A DNA stretch of 64,000 nt from Scytonema sp. UIC 10036 (GTDB lineage: Bacteria > Cyanobacteriota > Cyanobacteriia > Cyanobacteriales > Nostocaceae). Where the stretch lies: NCBI RefSeq assembly GCF_009725235.1, contig NZ_WJFC01000002.1, positions 124,001 to 188,000 on the forward strand. The letters are read 5' to 3'. Shown one piece after another: positions 46,114-55,810 of the stretch. The first letter of the stretch is position 1. Every line of letters starts with the position of its first letter. Position numbers and translations under genes: made by a program. Under the pieces are notes generated by a model. It did no database searches and was not told the origin of the DNA. It saw only the letters and a list, made by a program, of their open reading frames with translations.

Positions 46114-46143
46114 ATAGTTACCCGGAATGTACCGGGTAAAAAA

Positions 46144-46761
46144 TTATGCTACAGAGTCAAAAATTTGTTGAGCAGTAAGGTTTAATTGCGGGAAAGTAGG
46201 CGATACAATACGGTCGCTACCTCTAAATGGATTCATTTGGTATTCTCCGTCTATCAATTCACACACAAAAATTGTACGCTGTTTGGGATTACCAATGTAC
46301 CTACGTCCGCCTAGGGCTTTATAATCTACAATCCAGTACTCGCGAATACCCATAGCAGCATAATCATTAAATTTACCATCGTAATCATCTTGCCAATTGG
46401 TACTCACAATCTCAACGACCAATGGGATTGAGTCAGGACAACTTAGTGTTGATTCTTTTTCCCACAATGGTTCATTGATAAGATTTTCGCGATTGATTAC
46501 TATTAAATCGGGCTTATAAGTAGTTGATGAGTTTATTTTTACTAAAGTTGATTCAGACGTTCGGTAAGAGAGTTGTTGTAATTTAATAGCTTCGATTAGT
46601 GCTATAACTAAAAAACCTATCACCTCGGTATGTGAGCCACTGGCAGGGGGCATTTCAAATATCACTCCTTTGTGTAACTCGTAATTTTTGCCGTCGTTTG
46701 GATACCATTCAATAAATTCATCGTAGGTAAATAAGCGTTGAAGGGGTTGTGCTTGAGTCAT
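46144..46761 (-). CDS. Uma2 family endonuclease-like protein
   Basis: This 205-residue protein matches Uma2/DUF820 proteins, which are PD-(D/E)xK nuclease-like. It has YELHKGVIFEMPPASGSH, the YKPDLIVI block and PLVVEIVST, with the Asp and Glu-x-Ser-Thr of the core, then YAAMGIREYWIVD. The family is greatly expanded in cyanobacteria and of unclear role, possibly mobile or defence-linked. It stands alone on the minus strand, just past the interrupted gene. Confidence 0.9.
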   Translation of the reverse strand: MTQAQPLQRLFTYDEFIEWYPNDGKNYELHKGVIFEMPPASGSHTEVIGFLVIALIEAIKLQQLSYRTSESTLVKINSSTTYKPDLIVINRENLINEPLWEKESTLSCPDSIPLVVEIVSTNWQDDYDGKFNDYAAMGIREYWIVDYKALGGRRYIGNPKQRTIFVCELIDGEYQMNPFRGSDRIVSPTFPQLNLTAQQIFDSVA

Positions 46762-46813
46762 AGTAATTTACCAATTTTTCTAACATACTTATAGTTTGAT
46801 AAATTTTTAAAAA

Positions 46814-47038
46814 TTAATCACCTGTATTATCTCCATCCCAGGTACGAGTAAGTTCCTCAACGGTAACACCTTCAGCGTTCGCCAAATCTTCTAATTGCTT
46901 GTTTATCTCGTCAAAGTTGGCGGCTATTCTCGCAGCTAGTATCTGTGAAGCGTATGAACTCGGAGTTTTGCCGCTCAACTCTGTACGTTCGCTCCTGATT
47001 GAAGGGGAAGAGGAATTAATGTCTGACAGGGTAAGGTT
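46814..47038 (-). pseudogene. Possible gene fragment
   Basis: The minus strand has an open frame that ends EGVTVEELTRTWDGDNTGD and starts directly after a stop. It contains ILAARIAANFDEINKQLEDL, which looks like true coding sequence, but no ATG or GTG is present; a TTG start is possible. No family is recognised. It is most likely a truncated gene. Confidence 0.4.
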
Positions 47039-47069
47039 TCAACAGGATTGTGGATCTGCTAAAAGCCAA

Positions 47070-47158
47070 CCCGTGTAATACTTGGAAAAAGCTGAGTTAG
47101 GTTAACCGTGTAATACTTGGAAGAAGAGAAATTAGATGCTTCCGGGTAATACATGGCA
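47070..47158. repeat. Three short direct repeats with about 35-base spacing
   Basis: CCGTGTAATACTTGGAA occurs at 47071 and 47106, and a degenerate CCGGGTAATACATGGCA at 47142. The period of 35-36 bases is regular. They lie just downstream of the decayed CHAT gene. Confidence 0.6.
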
Positions 47159-47178
47159 ACATTCCCCCTCTTCATGTA

Positions 47179-47201
47179 TTTCTTATGTAACACATAAGAA
47201 A
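47179..47201. terminator. Palindrome TTTCTTATGTAACACATAAGAAA
   Basis: A near-perfect 23-base palindrome shortly after the CHAT pseudogene end. It could be a terminator or an operator. Confidence 0.4.
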
Positions 47202-47229
47202 CTTCACCAATTGAGGTTAAGCTTACGAT

Positions 47230-48160
47230 TTAAAGCCAGTTACCGCTTAAAATAAACGGTGCCCAGTAAGCAGGGTTATCATATTGGTCATTAAGATTAT
47301 CTATTTTCTTAGCGTTAATTAGTTTCAATTGAGCTTGACGCAAAGCCTCTGCCTTACTTACTCCCGATTTGCGGAAGCGATCGTAAAACTCAGATATTAA
47401 GTGAAACGTAGAGTCGTCGTTAACAGACCATAGAGTTGCCAGCGCACTTTTGACGCCAACTTGCAAGGCGACACCAGCCAAACCAAGAGTCGCACGGTCA
47501 TCTCCTACAGCTGTTTGACAAGCAGTCAGCGTCAGTAATTCCACTGAGTTAAGACCACCATTAACTTGGCGCAGAGTATTTTCTAACTCCTTAATTGTGA
47601 GTTTGTCGTTATCTCCTGCAACGAGAAAAGTATCCTCTGCAATAATGCCAAACTGAGCGTGAGTCGCAATGTGAATAATCGGATAAGCAGTTTTATTGAG
47701 TTCTTTTCCTAAATTATCGCGGTTAAAACTGCTATCTACTAAAACTTTACTATTTGGGAAGAGTTGTTGAACGTTATTAATCTCTGACTTTACTTTTGGT
47801 AAAACAGGATAATCTATTTCATCAACTTTTACTTTTGTCGTTACGCCTAAGATTAAAGCTCGACTTTGTTGACGGTTTAGTTTTTGAGATGCTGTCAAAC
47901 GCAAACTGGGAGTTGTAGCAATAGCATACTTCTCAATTAAGTATTGCTTTCCATCATAAAGCGCTGCCATTGGAATACTACGAAAGAACCCATCTTGAAT
48001 AAAAACAAGAGTTTTGATATTTTCAGCAGCTAAATTAGCTTTTTTTTCAATTTTTTGAAAAGTTTTACTGTATAATTCTTGAGATGCTTTTTTAATCTTA
48101 TCATCACTTATTGTTTTATCTCCATCTCTCAGTAAATAGCTCCATTTGCAAAAGATTGCG
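47230..48160 (-). pseudogene. CHAT domain of decayed TPR-CHAT gene
   Basis: The frame from about 48155 reads LLRDGDKTISDDKI, then TLVFIQDGFFRSIPMAALYDG, and on to IIHIATHAQFG, LLTLTACQTAVG and the C-terminal YWAPFILSGNWL. It is a good CHAT sequence with His and Cys in place. It has no start of its own, and an ATG at 47970 would leave out the first strands. The TPR frame ahead ends with a stop at 48129 in another frame, so the domain is cut off from its N-terminal part by a frameshift and a deletion. Confidence 0.8.
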
Positions 48161-49223
48161 ATCGCGGGTCTTGAATATTGTCAGCAACTTTTACTGCATC
48201 TTGAAGGAGTGCGATCGCTTGCTCATCTGATAGCTGTCGCTGAAGAGGACACTGAGTTAAAGGCGAACTCACGGGTTTAGCCACAACTGGAAGATTGGCT
48301 AAATCGACTGTTATATAAACTTTACTTGTAGAATCTGGTAATTTCTCCCGCAAGGCTAAAGCTTTTTGCACTGCTTTATCAAACTGAGTTGGTTCGGCTT
48401 GAGTGCGGTAGTAAAACTGAATTAAATTCATCAACACTCGTATTTGAGCAACTTGGTTACCTTGAGAGCCTGCTTTTTCAAAACTAGACTGAAACTTGTT
48501 CAACGCTTTCCGGTAATCACTTTTAGATTGCTGTTTAAATTCATCAACTTTTTGCACGCGGCTTTTTTCTGCAGACTCAGCACGCAGATTCCAAAGTTCC
48601 GCCCGACTCACATAAGCATTACCCAAACTATTGAGTACTAAAGAATCAAAACCTTTGGGAGCAATTTTTTCAGCACTTTCAAGATACTGAATAGCTCGGT
48701 TATAATAACCCACCAGACGGTAAGCTTCTCCAAGACTTCCCAATGCACCTGCTTCACCCGTTCGATCTTTCGAGAATCGAGTCAGGAGCAATGCGCTTTC
48801 TTGGCGACAATCTGAATTTTTTTCCACCCCCTTTGATGGCTCCTCTTCCAGTTCGCCCTGAAGGACACCACACAACAGAGCGATCGCCTTTCTGGGTTGC
48901 CCCAAGCTATTGTATACTTGAGACTGTTCTATAAGCATGCGTCCTACCTGCTGTACGTCTCCTACTTGGCGGTAGTAAGCGATCGCTTTATCCCAATAGG
49001 CAATAGATACAGTACGTGCAGTGCCAAAAGTATATTGTGACATCAAAACGTTTCCCGGACCTGTAGGCAAACCACCAGAACCCGTGATAACGAAAGTTCC
49101 CTCTTGCTGGCGAGAACCGCGTTCAATGCAACTATTAGCAATCAAGCTACCCGTGTCAATGGCATTCTCAGGTAGCTCACTCAAGCTATCTTGAATGAAA
49201 CTGGTGTCGGGTACGGTAACCAC
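48129..49223 (-). pseudogene. TpsA C-terminus fused to TPR region (decayed)
   Basis: The first 60 or so codons read DTSFIQDSLSELPENAIDTG, then SLIANSC and TFVITGSGGLPTGPGN, the usual C-terminal end of cyanobacterial TpsA. At about 49040-49055 the frame passes without a stop into a TPR region (AIAYYRQVGDVQQVG, AIQYLESAEKIAPKG) that in the intact locus starts a separate gene. The TPR part then ends abruptly after DPRSQSFANGAIY. So a deletion has joined TpsA to a TPR-CHAT gene, and a second one has removed the rest of the TPR region and the start of CHAT. Confidence 0.78.
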
Positions 49224-50660
49224 ACCAGAGGAAATCGCACCACTAGCATTGATATCAACACGGTTGTTCCCATCTAAGGTGTTGGGATCGGTACCAAAAG
49301 GAGCTTTTCGGTAATTTTGACCAAAGAACGCAGGGGTATTAAGATTAATGTTACCGCCTTTGCCATCTCGCGCAAACGCCAGGATGTCGCTGTCATTAAA
49401 AGCAATGATAGAATTAGCTGTTAGCGTGATGTCACCACCGCCACCTGTCCCAGTTTCGACATTGGTTGTGATGTCACTATCACCGTAAAGGCGAATGTTA
49501 CCTGCTGTGATTGCGATCGCACCTCCATTCGATTGTGTCGCAGATGTAGTAATATTGCTGTTGTTCGCATTGAAGGTTCGGCGTGCATTGATGCTGATAT
49601 TACCTGCTCTACCTATGCCTTGACTTTGGGAAGATAATAGGGCGCGATCCTTGACTGATAATGCTCCTGTTATAATGAAAATATTCCCCGCTTTGCCTGT
49701 AGCTCCAGTACCAACACTATTTTCAATAACACTTCTTTGTTGTTTGACCTCGATTGTTCCGGTAGCATTGAGTGTAATATCCCCCGCAACAGCACCAACA
49801 GATCCAACCCCTCTCCTATCCCACCCCGCAGGGAGCTTCCTCCAGAAATTTCTACATTTCTGGCGTTAATGGCAATGCTCCCGTTACCACCCGCACGCAC
49901 ACTTACCTCAGATCCATTGCTACTACTACTGGACTTAGTCAACAATACATCTGCTCTCCCCACACCCTCAGGAAAACTTAACCCTAAATTATTACCATCT
50001 TTATTGAATGCAACAGTTCCAGGAGCGTCTAGTCCTCCCAACTCAACTCGACCACTAGGAGCCTTAATAACTCCGCTTTCTAGGTTTACTTTACCCCCTA
50101 CCAACAATAAACTCCGCCCATCTCGAACACTTAGCCCCTCCTGAGAGCGATTGACAATTGCTGCTTCTTTAGCAAGAACGTTATAGAAAAGTGCAGATGG
50201 ATTAATACTTAGTAGATTACCAGATGCAGGCTCAGAGGCACTGAACAGTCCTGTCTCACCCAACCTAATGGCATTGGCTGTTGTTGCAACAAACGAACCC
50301 TCAACATCCAAGCTGGCATTTTGCCCAAAGACGATCCCATTGGGATTTATCAGAAACAAGTTGGCATTCCCCAATACACCCAGCCTACCCAATATCTCAG
50401 AACGGTTAGCCCCCGTTACCCGGCTGAGAATATTCTCAATTCCTTGGGGGTTGCTAAAATAAATCCCGCTTCCTTCCCTCACGTTAAATTCTTGAAAACT
50501 GTGAAACAGGTTAGCCCCGCGAATTGCTCCTCCATTTACGCGATCGCTCATCACACCCCGCTCCTCTACATTCGGTGTCACCACAGAACTTTCAGACCCC
50601 AACGTAGTATCAGGCGTGACTTGTGCAAGTGTACTATTTGACCCAAAAATGAGTGTATAC
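49224..50660 (-). pseudogene. TpsA with frameshift and lost start
   Basis: From about 50655 the frame reads FGSNSTLAQVTPDTTLGSES and continues through NLFHSFQEFNVREG, NLFLINPNGIVFGQNA and the beta-helix region, clear TPS-domain sequence. The signal peptide is missing: a stop lies just before and a dispersed repeat follows. Near 49810 the frame shifts by one, and the beta-helix continues in another frame (GAVAGDITLNATGTIEVKQQ) into the fused TPR frame. The segment is the first part of a decayed paralogue of the intact TpsA at 36303-39683. Confidence 0.82.
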
Positions 50661-50745
50661 TAAAAACGGTTTAAAATCTGACTTTTCAAAAATTGCCAAA
50701 TCGTAGGCAATACTGCGTAGGTTTTGCATAAAAATACGAAATTAC

Positions 50746-50821
50746 GTAGGTTGGGTTGAGGAACGAAACCCAACATTTATCAGCATTTGTTGGGTTTCGC
50801 GCTTCGCTCAACCCAACCTAC
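50746..50821. repeat. GTAGGTTGGGTT palindromic repeat, copy 5
   Basis: GTAGGTTGGGTTGAGGAACG with its inverted partner CGCTCAACCCAACCTAC. It lies just before the broken start of the TpsA pseudogene. Confidence 0.8.
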
Positions 50822-50852
50822 TATTTCCCAAAACCTACGTAGTATTGAAATC

Positions 50853-50881
50853 GTAGGGGCGCGGCGGCATTGCGCCCCTAC
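50853..50881. repeat. GTAGGGGCGC palindromic repeat
   Basis: Second copy of the family at 5833-5860, with ends GTAGGGGCGC and GCGCCCCTAC. Confidence 0.7.
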
Positions 50882-50981
50882 AAATGCCATGGAACCTTTC
50901 AAAAAAGAACAGTTGTTAGCCGTTCACAGTATACCTGGCAATGCAGGTCACGAGGCTCCGCTTCGCACTCCAGGTATAGTA

Positions 50982-51033
50982 CAGGAGGCAGAGCCTCCCG
51001 TAAGGCATTCCCAGGCGGAGCCTGGGAACGAGA
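50982..51033. repeat. GAGGCAGAGCCTCCC dispersed repeat
   Basis: GGAGGCAGAGCCTCC and TTCCCAGGCGGAGCCTGGGAA hairpins, the same family as 11804-11854. Together with the two preceding repeats it fills the 420-base gap before the glycosyltransferase gene; no gene is seen. Confidence 0.75.
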
Positions 51034-51081
51034 TAGCCTGGTGCCCATCAGAATTAATGCGATGAACTACTAGCAGCCAGA

Positions 51082-52065
51082 CTATCCCTCTATTGCTATA
51101 GTATTTTTAGTCTTATTCTTTTTCAATTTTAACAATCTTAGTTTTACTGACTTACCTATTATCCTAGGTATAGTGTATAATTGCCAAAATATTAAATTCC
51201 ACAAGTATCCATATTGAGGATAACATTTAACTAATAGTATGTCTGCCATCAAATATAGCCTAGTCTCTTTTAAAGAAGAGTCTCTCACAATATATCTAAT
51301 TTGTTCGGGCTTGGGCGGAGCGTGACCAATGATAGTATCCTTTCGATAAAACTTTGATTGCACAAACAAGCCTAACAATCTATCTAAACTCCATGCAGGT
51401 AGCCAGGTTAAAGCACCCACCAATTTCATGGCTTCTGAGAGTTCGTGAAGTGCTGCTTTAACCTGCTCTGTTTTCCAGACTCTGTTATTAAAGTTTTCAA
51501 AATGAATGCCATTTTGGTCTGTTCTTTGCTTCCAGGGAAAGACAATATGGCGAATGTCTAATGGTTTATCTAGGGGAGCAATGGGAACTTCTAGTAAACC
51601 TTTGTAATTTCCTTGTTTAAAAGGATAAGGGTTCTCTGGAGTTTTTTTACAAATCTCTAATTGCTCTACTTTAGGAATCGGTTCCCAATTTTGTTTGATA
51701 CGTGATTTTTCATCATAATTGATATTTTGTATCTTAAGTCTTAAAACCCAGCTATCAGGAAATCGCTGAAAATACTTGACTGTTAATTCTAAAATATCGG
51801 GGTGTGCAAAGTCATCGTCATCTAATGCCATGACATAATTGCCTTTAGCATTGATTAATCCTGTAAACCTTTGCAGAACTTCACCCTTAAAGGGACTAGT
51901 TAAAAACTCTACTCTTGAGTCATCAATTTTTTTAAAAATCGCGTTGGGAGGATAAACTAAAATAAATTGTATATCTCCCTTAATTTTTAATAACTGTTCT
52001 AACCAGTAATCATCAAAATTACCTCTGGTTGCAGTCACTATTGTCAAGAATGGTTGTTTGCTCAT
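51082..52065 (-). CDS. Glycosyltransferase family 2-like protein
   Basis: This 327-residue protein opens FLTIVTATRGNFDDYWLEQL and has a metal-binding acidic motif, YVMALDDDDFAHPDI, near residue 85. Both are typical of GT-A fold, GT2-type enzymes. The C-terminal 80 residues are basic and hydrophobic and may contact the membrane. Ribosome binding is weak. It is divergent to another glycosyltransferase gene, so both may serve surface polysaccharide synthesis, but no other cluster genes are present. Confidence 0.8.
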   Translation of the reverse strand: MSKQPFLTIVTATRGNFDDYWLEQLLKIKGDIQFILVYPPNAIFKKIDDSRVEFLTSPFKGEVLQRFTGLINAKGNYVMALDDDDFAHPDILELTVKYFQRFPDSWVLRLKIQNINYDEKSRIKQNWEPIPKVEQLEICKKTPENPYPFKQGNYKGLLEVPIAPLDKPLDIRHIVFPWKQRTDQNGIHFENFNNRVWKTEQVKAALHELSEAMKLVGALTWLPAWSLDRLLGLFVQSKFYRKDTIIGHAPPKPEQIRYIVRDSSLKETRLYLMADILLVKCYPQYGYLWNLIFWQLYTIPRIIGKSVKLRLLKLKKNKTKNTIAIEG

Positions 52066-52519
52066 TTTGTGTTCTTGCAGTGTTAACTCTATTTCTACAA
52101 AGACTCAAGGCAATTAAATATTAACCCAAATTGCTATTTATGTTTGCAAGTGTTTGGATGGCATTGGATAATTAATAAAATCCTCTCCACAGAAAAAATG
52201 AGGAGGGGCTTAAGCCGTATCGCACGACTCTTCAAGTGCAAAGTACCCACAGCTTAATACAGCAAATTTCAATCTGGTGAGGTACAAAAATTCCCCCCCT
52301 CTGTCCCCCTTACCAAGGGGGGATGAAAGGGGGGTGTACCTCATGAGACTGAGAAAGGCTATAACCCGCAACTTGGGTCATTAGACAATTGAAAATAAGA
52401 TGTTAAAACTAATACTGTAGCCTGGGCTCAACAATCCTTTGCATTCTAATGTATGCAAATATAGCCCGGTTATACTGCAATAACAATATACCAATAACCA
52501 GACGGATAACAGAAATTAT
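52066..52519. other. Divergent gap between glycosyltransferase genes
   Basis: No gene is supported. It carries a GGTAC-flanked CCCCCCT/AGGGGGG hairpin repeat at 52293-52336, related to those at 7096 and 17500. Confidence 0.6.
52293..52336. repeat. CCCCCC-GGGGGG hairpin repeat, variant copy
   Basis: CCCCCCCTCTGTCCCCCTTA followed by CCAAGGGGGG and AAGGGGGGT. It is a variant of the repeats at 7096-7127 and 17500-17530. Confidence 0.65.
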
Positions 52520-53770
52520 ATGCGTATCTTAATGCTATCGTCCACATTTCCCTACCCTCCGAGTCGCGGTGGAACAGAAATTAGAACATTTAACTTACTT
52601 AAATATCTACATCAGAAGAATCATGAGGTAACTCTTGTGACTCAACGTCATCAGGCAGTCACTGATGCAGAAGTAGAAGAACTACGCAAATGGGTTAGCG
52701 AACTCGTGGTTTTTCCCCTACCGCCAGAACTCCAGAACAGAAGTGGCATAACTGGTTTGTTGGCGAAAGCGAAACGCTTCGCAAATTCAGTGGCAAAGGC
52801 GATCCCAGCGAATGTTTTATACCGCTATTCACCAGAAATTCAAGCTTTGGTAGATGGTTATGTCCGGGAACAAAAGTGTGACGCCATCACTTGCGAGCAT
52901 AGTGTTAACGAAATATATATTCGCCCTGAATTCCGTAACCGTGTAAATACTGTGGTCGATGTCCACAGTTCAGTCTATGGTTGGATACGCGACCATTTAG
53001 AGATGGGGGCTTCACAGAATGCTTTACGCGATCGCCTGTATCTCTCTTTCGTCCTAAAACGTTACGAAAAACGCTACTGTACTAAATTTTCTAACATTGT
53101 CGTCACCACTGAAGACGACCGACAAGAATTCCTGAAACTCCGTCCAGATATTGACATTAAGGTAATTCCCAATGGGGTTGATTTAGATTTATTTCCCTAT
53201 CGTTCCCACGATCCAGGGGGACATCAGTTAATTTTTGTGGGAGCAATGGATGCGTCTCATAATATTGATGCAGCACGTTTTTTTGCTTTAACAGTGCTAC
53301 CAGAACTGCAAAAACGGTATCCCGATGCCACCTTTATTATTGCCGGTGCCAGACCTACAGCATCCGTTTTGGAACTGAAGAATCTTCCTGGAGTCGTGGT
53401 GACAGGTCGCGTTCCTTCAATGGCAGAGTATCTACATCAATCTACCGTTTGCGTAGTGCCACTGCGAACTGGCTTTGGGATTAAGAATAAAACCTTAGAA
53501 GCAATGGCAGCTGGTGTACCTGTTGTTGCAAGCGATCGCGGTTTAGAAGGGCTGGCTGTCGATGAAGCTGGTTTACCACTCAGAGCATTACGCGCCAATC
53601 AACCAGCCGAGTATGTGAACGCCATCTGCCAATTATTTGAAAACCCGCAGTTACGAGCAGAATTATCTCAGAACGGCAGACAACTTGTAGAAACAGAATT
53701 TACTTGGGAAACTGCTGGTAAAAGATACGAACAAGTAGTGATATCATGTCCGCTTATATACTCTGAATAA
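52520..53770 (+). CDS. Glycosyltransferase family 4 protein
   Basis: This 416-residue protein begins MRILMLSSTFPYPPSRGG, the GT4 N-terminal Rossmann start with a glycine-rich loop. The C-terminal half has VIPNGVDLDLFP and the E-x7-E type motif within GFGIKNKTLEAMAAGVPVVA, all typical of GT-B retaining enzymes. The substrate cannot be predicted. No strong ribosome site is seen. It stands alone, with an unknown membrane protein gene downstream. Confidence 0.9.
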   Translation: MRILMLSSTFPYPPSRGGTEIRTFNLLKYLHQKNHEVTLVTQRHQAVTDAEVEELRKWVSELVVFPLPPELQNRSGITGLLAKAKRFANSVAKAIPANVLYRYSPEIQALVDGYVREQKCDAITCEHSVNEIYIRPEFRNRVNTVVDVHSSVYGWIRDHLEMGASQNALRDRLYLSFVLKRYEKRYCTKFSNIVVTTEDDRQEFLKLRPDIDIKVIPNGVDLDLFPYRSHDPGGHQLIFVGAMDASHNIDAARFFALTVLPELQKRYPDATFIIAGARPTASVLELKNLPGVVVTGRVPSMAEYLHQSTVCVVPLRTGFGIKNKTLEAMAAGVPVVASDRGLEGLAVDEAGLPLRALRANQPAEYVNAICQLFENPQLRAELSQNGRQLVETEFTWETAGKRYEQVVISCPLIYSE

Positions 53771-53912
53771 TACTCACGCAAAGACGCAAAGGCGCTAAGA
53801 AATTAAGAAACTTTTCCGCATGGTTATGCTACCGGACATTATGAAGTGAAAATTAATCCCTTGATTATAGCACTTTCAATTATTCTAAAGGAAGAAACTT
53901 GATGACTCAACT

Positions 53913-55331
53913 ATGCTATCCACTGAAGAACTTGCTCTTAAACAAACTGTAACCCGTCAAAACCCTTGGTTTAATCGACTAATAGCAATCATTGCTGTAA
54001 TGAATTTATTTTTAGTCTTTTTTGATTTGAGTTACGTCCCTTGGCGTAACTTATACGTACTAGAAATTCCGAGCTTGACTCAGTTGTACGATCCAATTAA
54101 AGGCATTGAACCTCATCGAGATACGCAGAATTATCTCAATAAAGTATACCAATTAGAAGAGCAGGTTTTTCATATAGGACTGCGCTCGCCTAATACAGAA
54201 AATTTATTAGAAGAATTACGAGTTAAGAGCGATGAGATGATTAAGGATAATCCTTTTGCTGGGGCTAATAAAAGTGGTACTCTAGAAAGGATTAAGAATT
54301 TGATGCGCGATCGCATGGGGATTGAATCTGCACATCAAGCCTTTAGGTTATTTTGGAGTGAGGCGCATTTTGAGACAGCAGGTTGGCAACCAGAAATTCA
54401 ATTTTTTAAGACTCATATTCAACCTTTAATTCAAACAAACTACTATCGGAAAATTGGAATTAATGGTAAGTTTATTAATCGGTTCTGGCAGATTGATTTA
54501 CCATTTGTTGCTTTATTTTTCCTAGATTTTTTGGGTCGAACTTTCCTAAGGAGTCGCCAAGCAATTGGATTAACTTGGCAGCAAGCAATGGTAAGGCGTT
54601 GGTACGATATTTTCTTATTACTACCGTTTTGGCAGTGGTTACGAGTTATTCCTGTTATAGTTCGCCTCAACCAAGCTCATTTATTGAATCTCGATGAGGT
54701 TCGCCAGCAAATCAACCACGAACTTGTCGCTAATTTTGCAGAGGAGTTAACTGAAATTATCGCCATCCGGTTGATTACTCAGATTCAAGAGTCAATTCAA
54801 CAAGGTAATATTATTAATTGGTTCTTACGACCACAAACACGCCATAATTATATTGATATTAATAATACCAATGAAATCAAGGCGATCGCAAGACGCCTCC
54901 TTCAGATATCAGTCTATCAAGTTGTTCCGAAAATTCAGCCAGACTTAGAAACATTACTGCATCGTAGCATTCACACAATGCTCAGTCAATCTCCTACTTA
55001 TCAACAATTACAAAAGGTGCCAGGATTCAATCAATTACCCAATCAGTTAACAGAGAAGTTAGTGACAGATATTTCTCAAACAGCATACGCTACTATGACA
55101 ATCTTATTAGAAGACCCTGAGGTAGCAGCAATATCTAATCGTTTGATTGATAATTTCAGCGCTGTATTAGAGATAGAAATTCAGAACAAACAGAACGTTC
55201 AGGAAATTCGCTCTCTACTAATTGATTTACTAGAAGAAATCAAAATTAATTACGTTAAAGGAATTGCAGAAGGAGGAGTAGAAAAAAGTTTACAGGAAGC
55301 CACTCAGATCCGCCAAATCATTCAGCACTGA
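53913..55331 (+). CDS. Conserved membrane protein of unknown function
   Basis: This 472-residue protein has two clear membrane segments (IIAVMNLFLVFFDLSYV near residues 26-42 and LPFVALFFLDFLGRTFL near 195-211), then LRVIPVIVRLNQ and a long helical C-terminal region with regular hydrophobic repeats. I recognise the general pattern of a cyanobacterial conserved protein but no named family. A short out-of-frame ATG at 53902 has the best ribosome site (AGGAAG), so the start at 53913 is likely but not certain. Function is unassigned. Confidence 0.75.
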   Translation: MLSTEELALKQTVTRQNPWFNRLIAIIAVMNLFLVFFDLSYVPWRNLYVLEIPSLTQLYDPIKGIEPHRDTQNYLNKVYQLEEQVFHIGLRSPNTENLLEELRVKSDEMIKDNPFAGANKSGTLERIKNLMRDRMGIESAHQAFRLFWSEAHFETAGWQPEIQFFKTHIQPLIQTNYYRKIGINGKFINRFWQIDLPFVALFFLDFLGRTFLRSRQAIGLTWQQAMVRRWYDIFLLLPFWQWLRVIPVIVRLNQAHLLNLDEVRQQINHELVANFAEELTEIIAIRLITQIQESIQQGNIINWFLRPQTRHNYIDINNTNEIKAIARRLLQISVYQVVPKIQPDLETLLHRSIHTMLSQSPTYQQLQKVPGFNQLPNQLTEKLVTDISQTAYATMTILLEDPEVAAISNRLIDNFSAVLEIEIQNKQNVQEIRSLLIDLLEEIKINYVKGIAEGGVEKSLQEATQIRQIIQH

Positions 55332-55810
55332 ACCCGGATTTCTCACCACATCTGTCAAAACTTGTGCAGGGGTGCATGGGAAAGTTCTTGTACAAGTTCT
55401 TTCTCCTCAGCTCCTCAGCCCCTCAGATCCCCTCGTTCAAGCTTGTGAGAAATGCAGGTTAATCCCTTTGCCTTCGGACTTCTAGCTTCTTAATTTGCGA
55501 AGGCAACATTAGCTGGTCAATAAACGTCTCATAAGTCACATGAGTGTCTAGCTTGTAGACTCTTACAGACGGTTGCCCACAACGAGGGTATGAAAATAAT
55601 TCTTTTTCAATGCCCAATGCCCAATGCCCAATGCCCCAAACCTTATGCTAACTTATGATTTTCTAATTTATTTATTTTATTCAGTAATGAGAGTTTTTAT
55701 ATTATTGAGTCAAGAAGAATCAGCGTAACTTTTTTTTAAGGAGAATATCTTGCAATTTTGAGACAAATAGTATACTCTTTTCGCCTATAATCTACGTAAA
55801 TATTCGTGTT
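55332..55810. other. Gap with heptamer tandem repeat
   Basis: I see no gene in this stretch. The only structure is the TGCCCAA repeat at 55611-55639. Confidence 0.6.
55611..55639. repeat. Short tandem heptamer repeat (TGCCCAA)
   Basis: Three exact TGCCCAA units and one variant TGCCCCAA. Short tandemly repeated heptamers (STRR) are typical of heterocystous cyanobacteria. Confidence 0.8.

Noticed and set aside
47070..47158. CRISPR array
   Set aside because: Only three imperfect units of 17 bases with spacers of about 18 bases, and no cas gene nearby.
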